7,200 nucleotides of DNA from Spirochaetia bacterium (GTDB lineage Bacteria; Spirochaetota; Spirochaetia; DTKZ01): positions 1 to 7,200 of the forward strand of contig JAISXE010000188.1 of NCBI GenBank assembly GCA_031270615.1, given 5' to 3'. The translations under genes and the position numbers were made by a program. Positions 1-6,812 of the stretch are shown one piece after another. Position 1 is the stretch's first letter; each line of letters opens with the position of its first letter. The notes under the pieces are model-generated. The model was given only the letters and a program-made list of their open reading frames with translations. It had not been told where the DNA came from and searched no databases.

Positions 1-353
1 CGGACGGGCGCGCGGTGCTGGAATACACGGAGCGCTTGTATCGGGAGCTGTATATGGGCTATACTGAATTCAAGGAGTCGGACATGATAGTGAAAGGAAT
101 GCTGCTGACATATTCGGAAGAGGTCGCGCTGAAAACCCGAAGGGAAACCCGCAGGGAAGACGCGAAGCGCTACAAGGAAAGGGAAAAGAAGGTGATAGAG
201 GAAACCAGGCTGGAGACCGAACGGGAGACGGAGCGGAAAACCGAGCAGAAAGCCGCGTTGAAAACCGCCATGAAAATGAAGGAACTGAAGATCCCTGTGG
301 GCCAGATAGCAATCGTCTCCGGCCTTTCCCCCGGGGAGATAGCGAAACTGTAG
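1..353 (+). CDS. Rpn / PD-(D/E)XK nuclease family protein, C-terminal part (5' end outside window)
   Basis: The reading frame is open from the window edge (first whole codon at base 3) to the TAG at 351-353, so about 116 C-terminal residues are visible. The start lies upstream; the GTG at 15 is internal to a conserved stretch. The segment begins with D-G-R-A-V-L-E-Y and continues through a helical stretch (RLYRELYMGYTEFKESD). It then has about 50 very charged residues rich in Arg, Glu and Lys with many Thr (probable long helix or coiled coil). It ends in a small helix-turn-helix-like tail, KIPVGQIAIVSGLSPGEIAKL in sense, with the consensus 'I..IA.ivGLs.eEI.kL'. That tail is typical of Rpn (recombination-promoting nuclease, formerly 'putative transposase') proteins. 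The catalytic PD-(D/E)XK core would be upstream and cannot be checked. Family members are often multicopy in spirochaetes. The family call is fairly sure; activity is unknown. Confidence 0.72.
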   Translation, partial: DGRAVLEYTERLYRELYMGYTEFKESDMIVKGMLLTYSEEVALKTRRETRREDAKRYKEREKKVIEETRLETERETERKTEQKAALKTAMKMKELKIPVGQIAIVSGLSPGEIAKL

Positions 354-378
354 CGCAAATGCGCCGGGCGCATTTCGC
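353..378. other. Inverted repeat between convergent genes (possible bidirectional transcription stop)
   Basis: AAATGCGC (357-364) and GCGCATTT (368-375) are perfect complements around a CGG loop. With C356 bulged, three further pairs (353-355 with 376-378) extend the stem into the last base of the stop codon. The following plus-strand sequence is only weakly T-rich. Its place between two gene 3' ends (353 on plus, 456 on minus) fits a termination or mRNA-end-protecting hairpin, but the sequence is not a classic intrinsic terminator. Confidence 0.35.
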
Positions 379-431
379 GGCGGTTTCTCTTGATCTGGAA
401 GGCATCGGCCCATGCGCGCATATTTTTCTCT

Positions 432-456
432 GTCTGTGGCAATTGCAGACTTTTTT
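432..456 (+). terminator. Weak intrinsic terminator candidate for the Rpn-family gene
   Basis: GTCTG (432-436) pairs with CAGAC (446-450), extendable by two G-T pairs towards the loop, and is followed directly by six T (451-456). This is the standard plus-strand terminator layout, 78 bases after the Rpn stop codon, but the stem is short. The T tract touches the stop codon of the minus-strand gene (456-458). On the minus strand the same hairpin is followed by AGAGAAAAAT, so it would not stop that transcript. Confidence 0.4.
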
Positions 457-3400
457 CAGAAAATGAAGTGGGCCGAAAGCCCCGCGCCCAGGCCGAAGAG
501 GAGTTTGTAGCCGGGGGGCAGGCCGGAGTAATCCCTTTCCATGCCGAAACCGATGTTCACCTCGGCTTTGATAAAGCTGCCTTTGCGCAGGGTCAGGGCC
601 GTTTCGTGCCCCGCCACAAGGTAGGCGTCAAGGCCTTCGGCGCGGGTATAGCTCAGTTCGATTTTTTCCGTGTGGCGGTAGAAGGAGCCGGACTCCCGGC
701 TTTTCCGCAGGTAGTCGATGCCGAAGTCCTGTGACAGCGGGCTTGTCCATATATATTTTATCGCCCCCGCGCCCTTGTAAGAATACTCGTCGTCCTGGTC
801 CGTGAGGGTGACCGTGTGGTCGAACAGAAGCTGCGCGTCATCCTCGCCCGTGAAGCGTACAACCTGGTGGAAGGTTTCCGTCCAGTCTATGCCTTTTTCC
901 TGCTCTTTTGTGAAAAGGGCCACGGTGTTGTGGAACTGGAACTCGTCCATGCTGTACCAGGGGAAGAGGGGGTACGCGCCTTGCCGGCCGAAAAGATTGA
1001 CGGCGAAATTCGTCAGGGAGGCCTCGTAGGTATTCGAGGCGGAAAGGATTTCGCCTCCCCTGGTCATGGTTTTTTTCGCCCGCAGCTCCCCCTGCGAGGG
1101 AAGGAGGAGGTCCCGGATATAGGCGCCGTAGACGCGGGAATAGCGCAGCGCGGCCTCGGGCGTGTACTCGCTTTGCACGAGGTTTTCCGTATCCTCGGCG
1201 AAGGTCGAGTGGCTCGAGTCGGCAAAGATCTCCGCGAATGGTATGGAATTGTAAAAAAAACCCTGCTGCTCCAGGGCGTCGGCGAGGGTCCGCGTGTCCG
1301 AGGCGAAATCCCCCTTCGCGGGAACGGTGGTCGTCGTGTCCGCGCGGCGGGAGTATATAAGACTGAGGCGCCAGCCCGGATCGGCAGGGGAGTCCCGGAA
1401 AACAAGGGGAACCTCCACGGAAAGGGCGCTCATGTCGCGCTGCCTTCTGTCGCGTTCGCCGGAGTTGACGAAGGACAGCTCCGGGTTCAGGGTAAGCCCG
1501 ATAAAATCGCCGGGGAAATTCCCGTCCAGCCTGAGGGAGGCCTGGCGCTCGGCGTCGCGGCCTTCGGTCCAGGGGAGGATGAGTCTGTAGGCCGACAGCC
1601 AGGAATCGCCGTAGGAGGCGTTTTCGTCAAGGGTGTAGCCCTCCGCGGTATTGCGCAGCGAAAGGTAGGCGGCGAGGGAATGCCCCCCCTTCGACGTAAA
1701 GCCGCCTTGCGTGTTCCATGTCTGGGTGAGGGTCTGCGAGGCAAGGTAGGTTTCGGTCGCGGCCCTCAGATGGAGGCTGTCGGCAGGGGCGCTCTCTATG
1801 CTGTTGGAGCGGCTCATGGCCGGGAGCAGGGTGTTGAAATTCCTTTTGTACTGATCCTTGAGTACCACAACGCTGCCCTCCGAGGGGAAACGTATGCTGT
1901 GGCCGCCCTCGTACTCGTTTCTGTCCTCGAAGGCATTGATGGCAAACTCCCCTTCGGCGAAGAGCGCGCCCAGCACCTCGCCGGAGACCAGGCTGGCCGA
2001 ATTGAAATTGCCCATGCTGTAGTCCGAGGCCTCCGCTTCCTCCTTCTGGCCCTTGAACTCGGCGCTGCGGCCCGAAACCTTTTCCGATACCGCCACATTC
2101 CGCAAAAGCGGGACACCCCCCAGGCTCACCACGTCGCCGGGAAGGTAGAGGCTCATGTCCGCGGATCCGGCAAAACCGATGGTGTCCCTGGGGTCGGAGA
2201 GATACAGCTCGTCGAGGTACAGGGTCCCCTTTTCCGCGCCGCCCAGGTTTTCAAACTTCAGGCTGAATTTGTTCCATTCCTTTGAATCCGTATCGGCTGT
2301 CAGGCTCGTTGTTATCGCGGAGGTAAGCTCCCTGCCGCCCAGCCATGCTTTGCGCCCCGGTATGTCGATGGTCAGGCGCTCCCACAGGTTATTCGCCTGG
2401 GGTATCCCGAAGACGAGGTTGACGCCCTTCCCCTCCGCGTCGGTATAGGAAAGGGTCATGCGCGCTTTGAGATCCGGGGGGGAACCCATCGTCGTGTCAA
2501 ATCGCACCAGCTTCATGAACATATTGAGCTTGCGGTAGTTTTTCGGAGGAATTTCCGTGGTGAAGGTGCGGATTTCCCAGAAATCCGCCGGAGAGTTGAT
2601 ATTTTCCCAGTTCGCCTCCAGAATGTGCTGGTCCGTTGCCTCGTCATTGCTGTGGAAGGTTGTTACCGGCTCCCCGAAGGCGCTTTGCAGGGACGGGGCG
2701 CTGTAGCCGTCCGCGAGTATTTCGGGGATTTCCCGCAGGCGCAGGGATGCCGCCGGGCCGCTGACCCTGGGGGAAAGGGACGAACCTTCAAAAACCAGTT
2801 TGCCGACGAGGATCCTGCCCCGCGCTGCGGCCCCGCCCTCGTTGCGGATGATGAACCTGACCGAGCGCACCTTGGCCAGCTTAGTGCGGTCGGCCGCAGG
2901 GATGCGCAGCACGGCCGCCTGCCAGCCGGCAGTCAGCGCGGAAAAACTGAAGCCCGTGCCGCCGACCTGGTCGTGGTATACCAGCGCGGGGTTTTCCCGT
3001 TCCAGGATTCTGTTGCGGTTCGCGTCTTCCGAATCGCGGATATCGTTGCCGAAGCCTTCCTGCCCCGCGCCCACATACAGGGTAAGCGTGCCGTCGTTGA
3101 AGGCGTAGCCGCGGGAAGAGGTCCCCGCCTCCTCGTCCAAAACGCCGTCCCCGTCCAGGTCCTCGTCCAAAGCCCCGGCCTGGAAATGCAGCGACACATT
3201 CCCCTCGTAGGGGCCGCTGGTGGGCTGCACTACCCTGTAGGCGAAACGGATGGCCGAAATGTTCGAAAGGTCAAGCGCGTCGTCCCAGCCCGTCGACAGA
3301 TTCATCTGCGCGCCCACCCAGTCGCCAACGGAAGCGCCCAGCTCGTAATCCATCACCATGATGTCCTCGGAGTCTTCCCTGGCGGTATACGGGCCGATGA

Positions 3401-5375
3401 GGGAACCGTTCTCGTAGGCGTACTGCTGGGAGGCGGGGGGCGTCCAGGTCCAGGAGTTCAGGCTGACGGAGCCCGCGAGGTTTTTGGTTTCGTGGTTTTT
3501 GAACAGAAGATGCCCCCGCTTATTCAGGGAAGGGGAAAAAGAAACGGAATCGGGCCGGGCCGAGGGGAAGATATTGTTTTTGTTTATCTCCAGTTCCATG
3601 TCATGCGTTTCCATGCCCAAAAGCCGCAAAAGGCCGGAGGTGTCGGGGTTGGTGTAGATGACGGCGCCATCCGCGGTAATGCCGAAATTCTCGATGTTGT
3701 AGCTTACCTGGGCGGAGGCGCCCACCATGCCGGGATGGTCGCCGGGCTCGGTGCTGTACTTGCCCTTCATGACATTCCAGCGCAGACCCGTGGCCAGCTT
3801 CAGGGTAAGCTCGTCGCTCGGATACAGCGTGCTGCCCGAACCGAAAAGGATGTCCCCGCCCTGCCCTTCGCCCGAATAGGTCCGGTAGTACACCTCGATC
3901 CTGTCGGAGGGCGCTGGTTCAAAAGGAAGGGAGATGCGGCCGTTGTCGTAGTCAACGGTGAAGGATCTTTCCTCCCTGCCGTTGCGGTAAACCGTGACCG
4001 TCCCGGGGATGACATCGTTTGTCAGGGTAAGGGCCTGCACGGGCATATAGGCCTGGACCAGGAGTTCAAAATCCACCGCGCCCCCGTCTTTCATCCGCTC
4101 CGGCCCGTAGAGCAGGGGCTCGTCCCCCGCGAAGGGAAAGCGGGCCGTCATGGATCTCGCCTGGTTGCCGTCCGAGGGAAGGACGCGCAGCACGCTGTAG
4201 GAATCCGAGGTATTCAAAGTCAAAGACTCCCTGGTGGCGTACAGGCTGTCGGCCCCCCTGTGGACGATTCTAAGGCTTGTGGAGCTGCTCATGGATACGG
4301 CGCTGCCGCTCAGGGAATACACGCCGGTGATTTCAAAAGGGTTCCAGGCCCCGGGATCGTACAGAAGGAGGGCGTCGCGCCCGTCGATGGGGACCTTTAA
4401 GGAGGCGGGCGTTCTGCCGTTCCCCACATCGTAGCTTGTGTTGATCCACTCAAAATCAACCGGGCTGCCCGCAAGGTCTATTCCCGCAGGCGTGCCGGAC
4501 AGGGCGGGAAGGGCGTCCTCCCCCATGCCGGTCCCCGAGGTGGCGGTGCCGACGGGGTGGCCGTTTTTTGTGTAGTACACCAGAACCCTGCCCGCCGAGG
4601 GGTTTGTCAGGGTGATGGTCCCGTCCGAGGGGCTATACGAATAATCAAAGTTTGTCGCCCTGCGGTAGCGCCTGCCCCCGTCGCCGCTCACGGAGCCTTT
4701 TGAGTCTTCGATATACAGGGAAAGATCGGGAAGGGCCACATCGGTATCGGGCAGGACGAAGAAACGCCCGCGCACATAGGCCGCAGGGTCGATCCGCAGT
4801 TCTTCCACCTCGTTCTTCCCGATAAAGGTCTTCTTCCGCGGCAGGGACGGGTCATAGCGGAACAAAAACTCATGCTGGCTCCTTTCGGTCTGGAACATCG
4901 CCGACACAGCCGGGGAATGCCGCGAAGAACCGGGAAACTCCATATAGGGGAAGGGCGAGATTTCCACATTCCTGTTACCCACCTTGACGGACTGGACAAA
5001 CTCTCCCGGCTTCCCCTGGTATCCCAGAAGGTAGGTGTTCAGCTCGTAATCCTCGGTTATGGTGGTCTCAAAGAAAAACCTCTCCCTCAGCCACAGGGAA
5101 AGGATAAGGTCCGGCTTCTGGTCATACTCGAGGCCGTCCGGGAAACCGGGAAACACATAGGGATAGCTGAAGCCCTGCCCCGGAACCCAGGCAAAACCCA
5201 AGCCGCCCATAACCGAGGCGTCCCAGTAGCCCTGCAGGTACAAATCGACATCGGTATCGCCGAGTTGGGTGTCAAAAACGGTTTCAGGGGCCTCCTCCTC
5301 AAGCGACACCTGCGCCGGGAGAAAGACCCCGGCAGCGAAAAAAATAAGCAGAAAAAATAAGCTGCCCTTACTCAC
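456..5375 (-). CDS. Giant secreted outer-membrane-type beta protein, SprA-like architecture (1639 aa)
   Basis: The start chosen is the GTG at 5375-5373, because it directly precedes a good signal peptide: MSKGSLFFLLIFFAAGVF then LPAQ (cleavage near residues 20-22, no lipobox Cys). The frame stays open upstream, but antisense to the next gene. An in-frame CTG at 5384 is an alternative start. Two related beta units lie at residues 243-276 and 455-500, both following the pattern DY...G.I.L..P.....VYY. Beta-sandwich-like segments follow (about 690-850 and 930-1065), with Asp/Asn-rich loops D739-x-D-x-D-G-x-x-D747 and D784-x-N-x-N-x-x-x-E792. A motif NYRKLNMFMK begins at 946. Roughly the last 570 residues look like alternating amphipathic strands ending AHFIF, as in outer-membrane barrels. 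The order recalls, from memory, the T9SS translocon SprA, which is longer (over 2000 residues). Existence of the gene is near certain. The outer-membrane location is likely; the SprA relation is an inference. Confidence 0.75.
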   Translation of the reverse strand: MSKGSLFFLLIFFAAGVFLPAQVSLEEEAPETVFDTQLGDTDVDLYLQGYWDASVMGGLGFAWVPGQGFSYPYVFPGFPDGLEYDQKPDLILSLWLRERFFFETTITEDYELNTYLLGYQGKPGEFVQSVKVGNRNVEISPFPYMEFPGSSRHSPAVSAMFQTERSQHEFLFRYDPSLPRKKTFIGKNEVEELRIDPAAYVRGRFFVLPDTDVALPDLSLYIEDSKGSVSGDGGRRYRRATNFDYSYSPSDGTITLTNPSAGRVLVYYTKNGHPVGTATSGTGMGEDALPALSGTPAGIDLAGSPVDFEWINTSYDVGNGRTPASLKVPIDGRDALLLYDPGAWNPFEITGVYSLSGSAVSMSSSTSLRIVHRGADSLYATRESLTLNTSDSYSVLRVLPSDGNQARSMTARFPFAGDEPLLYGPERMKDGGAVDFELLVQAYMPVQALTLTNDVIPGTVTVYRNGREERSFTVDYDNGRISLPFEPAPSDRIEVYYRTYSGEGQGGDILFGSGSTLYPSDELTLKLATGLRWNVMKGKYSTEPGDHPGMVGASAQVSYNIENFGITADGAVIYTNPDTSGLLRLLGMETHDMELEINKNNIFPSARPDSVSFSPSLNKRGHLLFKNHETKNLAGSVSLNSWTWTPPASQQYAYENGSLIGPYTAREDSEDIMVMDYELGASVGDWVGAQMNLSTGWDDALDLSNISAIRFAYRVVQPTSGPYEGNVSLHFQAGALDEDLDGDGVLDEEAGTSSRGYAFNDGTLTLYVGAGQEGFGNDIRDSEDANRNRILERENPALVYHDQVGGTGFSFSALTAGWQAAVLRIPAADRTKLAKVRSVRFIIRNEGGAAARGRILVGKLVFEGSSLSPRVSGPAASLRLREIPEILADGYSAPSLQSAFGEPVTTFHSNDEATDQHILEANWENINSPADFWEIRTFTTEIPPKNYRKLNMFMKLVRFDTTMGSPPDLKARMTLSYTDAEGKGVNLVFGIPQANNLWERLTIDIPGRKAWLGGRELTSAITTSLTADTDSKEWNKFSLKFENLGGAEKGTLYLDELYLSDPRDTIGFAGSADMSLYLPGDVVSLGGVPLLRNVAVSEKVSGRSAEFKGQKEEAEASDYSMGNFNSASLVSGEVLGALFAEGEFAINAFEDRNEYEGGHSIRFPSEGSVVVLKDQYKRNFNTLLPAMSRSNSIESAPADSLHLRAATETYLASQTLTQTWNTQGGFTSKGGHSLAAYLSLRNTAEGYTLDENASYGDSWLSAYRLILPWTEGRDAERQASLRLDGNFPGDFIGLTLNPELSFVNSGERDRRQRDMSALSVEVPLVFRDSPADPGWRLSLIYSRRADTTTTVPAKGDFASDTRTLADALEQQGFFYNSIPFAEIFADSSHSTFAEDTENLVQSEYTPEAALRYSRVYGAYIRDLLLPSQGELRAKKTMTRGGEILSASNTYEASLTNFAVNLFGRQGAYPLFPWYSMDEFQFHNTVALFTKEQEKGIDWTETFHQVVRFTGEDDAQLLFDHTVTLTDQDDEYSYKGAGAIKYIWTSPLSQDFGIDYLRKSRESGSFYRHTEKIELSYTRAEGLDAYLVAGHETALTLRKGSFIKAEVNIGFGMERDYSGLPPGYKLLFGLGAGLSAHFIF

Positions 5376-5402
5376 CCCCGGCAGATAACGGGGAGGCTCC
5401 CC
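5376..5402 (-). promoter_or_regulatory. Leader of the giant gene with two mutually exclusive hairpins at the start codon
   Basis: Read on the minus strand, the 27 bases before the GTG start contain GGGGAG-C-CTCCCC (5402-5390), a perfect inverted repeat with a one-base centre. The same CCCCG then recurs as complement of CGGGG (5379-5375), whose last G begins the GTG start. The middle segment can therefore pair with either side. AAGGGGAG (5404-5397) is the only Shine-Dalgarno-like stretch. It sits 21 bases from GTG but about 12 from the in-frame CTG at 5384, so the true start is not settled. Regulation through this fold is speculation. Confidence 0.3.
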
Positions 5403-5430
5403 TTGTATAAATCCGTATTTCGTATAAAAT
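5403..5430 (+). promoter_or_regulatory. AT-rich divergent promoter region with GTATAAA direct repeats
   Basis: In a GC-rich window this short segment is AT-rich and lies between two divergent genes. GTATAAA occurs at 5405-5411 and again at 5422-5428, 17 bases apart. For the plus-strand gene, TAAAAT (5425-5430, five of six to the -10 consensus) with TTGTAT (5403-5408, three of six to the -35) at 16 bases is the best promoter. Transcription would then begin close to the ATG at 5439, giving a very short or no leader. For the minus-strand gene TATACA (5409-5404) could be a -10, with no good -35. Confidence 0.3.
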
Positions 5431-5438
5431 ATCCCCTT

Positions 5439-6272
5439 ATGAAGATGAGCGCGCGGCGGATCGGCGCCGCGGTGATAGTGTTTCTTGCCCTGGCGGAAAT
5501 CCCCTGCGAAGATTTTGCCCTTCTTTTTGGTTTGCCGCTGGGCCTCCGCCGCCTTATCCGCTGCGCCGGCTTCGGTTTTGATCTGTTTTTTACCGCATGG
5601 TTCCTTGTCGGCCTGTATGCGGCCTCCCTGAACCGGAAAACACGGCGTTTTCTGGGTTTTGAAGGGGGGTGGATGGACTTTCTCGCGTCCGTCCCCCTGC
5701 TCGTCCTCTACTCCGGCCCCGCCATGTTCTCCCTCGCCGCAGGGGGCCTCCCCCTTGTTCCCGCCCTGGCGCGGATAACGCGGAATTTGCGTTTCCTGCG
5801 CTTCCTGAAAATTTTCCGGCTGGGTTTCTTCCCCGCCCGGGGAAGGGCCGGGGCGGCTTTTTGCGTGTCCGTCCTTGTCCTTGCCGGGGCATTTGCGGGA
5901 CCCTTTGTTTTCCGCCCCGGCCTCCTGGAAACGCGCATCCTTGACAGGCATTTCTCCTCGGCGCTCCGGCTCTCGCGCGGGACCTCCGGCGGGGAAAGCC
6001 TCGCCCGCGAAATACGGGAATACGGCAGGGAGGAGCCGGACCTCCTTTCCGTCAAACGGGAGGCAGCCTCCCTGTATTCCCGCTACGATTCCGCGCACTA
6101 CCGGCGGTATTACGGCCCGGCGGATTACCTGTGGATAAAAAGCCGGGACATGGATTTTTATTTCAGCCTGAAACCGCTCCTGGCCCAGGAAGCCGGTGCC
6201 GGCGCGTCCTGGTTTTGCGTGCTCGCGGCATTGTGCCTCGCGTTTTTCTTCCGGGGCAGGAAAAAAACATGA
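5439..6272 (+). CDS. Voltage-sensor-domain membrane protein lacking a recognisable channel pore
   Basis: 277 residues from the ATG at 5439. ATG 5445 is nearly as good, and an in-frame TTG at 5403 would place coding over the promoter; no strong ribosome site is visible. Predicted membrane segments are S1 at about 8-30, S2 at 43-62 and S3 at 78-99. S3 has D80 and P86, as in voltage sensors. S4 is at 108-128 with R112, R115, R118, R121, K124 and R127, a strict every-third-residue ladder. S5-like is 137-158 and S6-like 255-271, followed by RGRKKT. Between the last two, where an ion channel has its pore helix and TVGYG-type filter, there are about 95 hydrophilic residues rich in Arg and Tyr (SRYDSAHYRRYYGPADYLW) and no filter motif. 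The S2 acidic residue of the usual charge-transfer centre also appears to be absent (W54-F-L-V-G58). By the positive-inside rule the inserted domain faces the periplasm. A voltage- or charge-sensing role is inferred; ion conduction looks unlikely. Confidence 0.8.
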   Translation: MKMSARRIGAAVIVFLALAEIPCEDFALLFGLPLGLRRLIRCAGFGFDLFFTAWFLVGLYAASLNRKTRRFLGFEGGWMDFLASVPLLVLYSGPAMFSLAAGGLPLVPALARITRNLRFLRFLKIFRLGFFPARGRAGAAFCVSVLVLAGAFAGPFVFRPGLLETRILDRHFSSALRLSRGTSGGESLAREIREYGREEPDLLSVKREAASLYSRYDSAHYRRYYGPADYLWIKSRDMDFYFSLKPLLAQEAGAGASWFCVLAALCLAFFFRGRKKT

Positions 6273-6556
6273 TTGTTTCAATGATACAAATGATCATCGA
6301 ATTTCCCGATATTGACTCCATCAAGGCAAAACGGCGCATCGTCCACTCCCTGCGCGACAGGCTCCGCGCGCGCTTCCGCGTGTCCGCGGCCGAGGTTGAC
6401 CTCCAGGATTCCCTGGGCTTCACCCAAATCGGCTGCGCGCTGGTTTCAAACTCCCGGCAGTTCGGCGAGACAGTCATGCAGAAAATCCTCGCCTTCTGCG
6501 AGGACGAATCCCCCGGCAGAATCCAGCACGTCCAAATAACATCCGAGCAGTATTAG
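6269..6556 (+). CDS. ylxP: DUF503 / YlxP family protein
   Basis: 95 residues, the usual size of this small family. It starts at ATG 6269, whose last two bases overlap the upstream TGA (ATGA), with a weak AGG ribosome site (6258-6260) eight bases before it. The family signature is clear: an N-terminal strand (MIVSMIQMIIEFP), then S-I-K-A-K-R-R-I-V-H-S-L-R-D-R-L at residues 17-32, then F-R-V-S-A-A-E-V-D at 36-44 followed by Q-D, and a second beta-alpha half with A-L-V-S. In many bacteria ylxP sits among nusA, infB and rbfA, and the family has been tied to ribosome maturation. Here it is translationally coupled to the voltage-sensor gene instead. The overlap suggests co-transcription and stoichiometric translation. 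The family is certain; the exact role is not established from the sequence. Confidence 0.92.
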   Translation: MIVSMIQMIIEFPDIDSIKAKRRIVHSLRDRLRARFRVSAAEVDLQDSLGFTQIGCALVSNSRQFGETVMQKILAFCEDESPGRIQHVQITSEQY

Positions 6557-6669
6557 CCTTGCGCTAAAAGCATGGATTCAAGAAGATACCCGCGGACAGG
6601 CACGGACATAAAAAAAGGAAATTCTCCCCCTCGTCCCACTGTCAACAAGTTAAGAAAAATATCTGCGCC

Positions 6670-6693
6670 TTTTTGGCGCTCCCGCGCCAAAAA
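6670..6693. repeat. Perfect 10-bp inverted repeat, TTTTTGGCGC / GCGCCAAAAA
   Basis: Arms 6670-6679 and 6684-6693 enclose the loop TCCC. The polarity (T run first, A run last) is the same on both strands and does not give a U tract after a GC stem, so it is not a standard terminator. Confidence 0.85.
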
Positions 6694-6696
6694 CCC

Positions 6697-6748
6697 GGAT
6701 AGAAGCGGAAATCCTTTTGGCGCAGCCAAAAGATTGGAGCGGAAAGCC
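6697..6748. repeat. Two 18-bp direct repeats with a shared AGCGGAAA core flanking a hairpin
   Basis: GGATAGAAGCGGAAATCC (6697-6714) and AGATTGGAGCGGAAAGCC (6731-6748) match at 14 of 18 positions. They flank the hairpin CTTTTGGC-GCA-GCCAAAAG (6714-6732, 8-bp perfect stem). The first copy can itself close as GGAT/ATCC. Conserved purine-rich blocks placed symmetrically on both sides of a stem look like an RNA internal loop rather than chance. From memory, similar GAAGCGGAAA-containing intergenic elements recur in other bacteria; I cannot test this. Confidence 0.6.
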
Positions 6749-6757
6749 CGGCTGGTC

Positions 6758-6792
6758 GTATTTTTGTCCCCGCTACGCGGATACAAAAATAC
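6758..6792. repeat. 35-bp interrupted palindrome, GTATTTTTGT / ACAAAAATAC
   Basis: The outer arms 6758-6767 and 6783-6792 are perfect over 10 bp. An inner CCGC (6770-6773) and GCGG (6777-6780) pair around TAC, separated from the outer arms by small two-base mismatches (CC and AT). Same T-then-A polarity as the hairpin at 6670-6693. Confidence 0.8.
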
Positions 6793-6812
6793 TGCTCGCC
6801 CATGCGTCCTGG

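Noticed and set aside
816..2285. 489-codon plus-strand open frame
   Set aside because: Antisense to the giant gene in the same codon register. Its product is low-complexity, Gly/Arg/Val-rich, with no family features.
2625..4400. 591-codon plus-strand open frame
   Set aside because: Same reason: a register-matched antisense shadow of the giant gene, with no recognisable domain or start signal.
5376..6281. About 300 extra in-frame codons upstream of the giant gene, giving a 1941-residue reading frame
   Set aside because: This part is antisense to the voltage-sensor gene in matching codon register, where stops are absent simply because TTA, CTA and TCA codons are rare in a GC-rich gene. The signal peptide at 5375 marks the real N terminus.
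6640..6645. Perfect TTGACA on the minus strand as a -35 promoter element
   Set aside because: The expected -10 position, 17 bases downstream, reads ATTTCC, and any transcript would run antisense into ylxP with no gene to serve.
6670..6693. Intrinsic terminator for ylxP or guaA
   Set aside because: The T run precedes and the A run follows the GC stem on either strand, the opposite of a functional terminator.
6553..6786. 77-codon minus-strand frame in the ylxP-guaA gap
   Set aside because: It runs through the palindromes and has no credible ribosome site or family resemblance.
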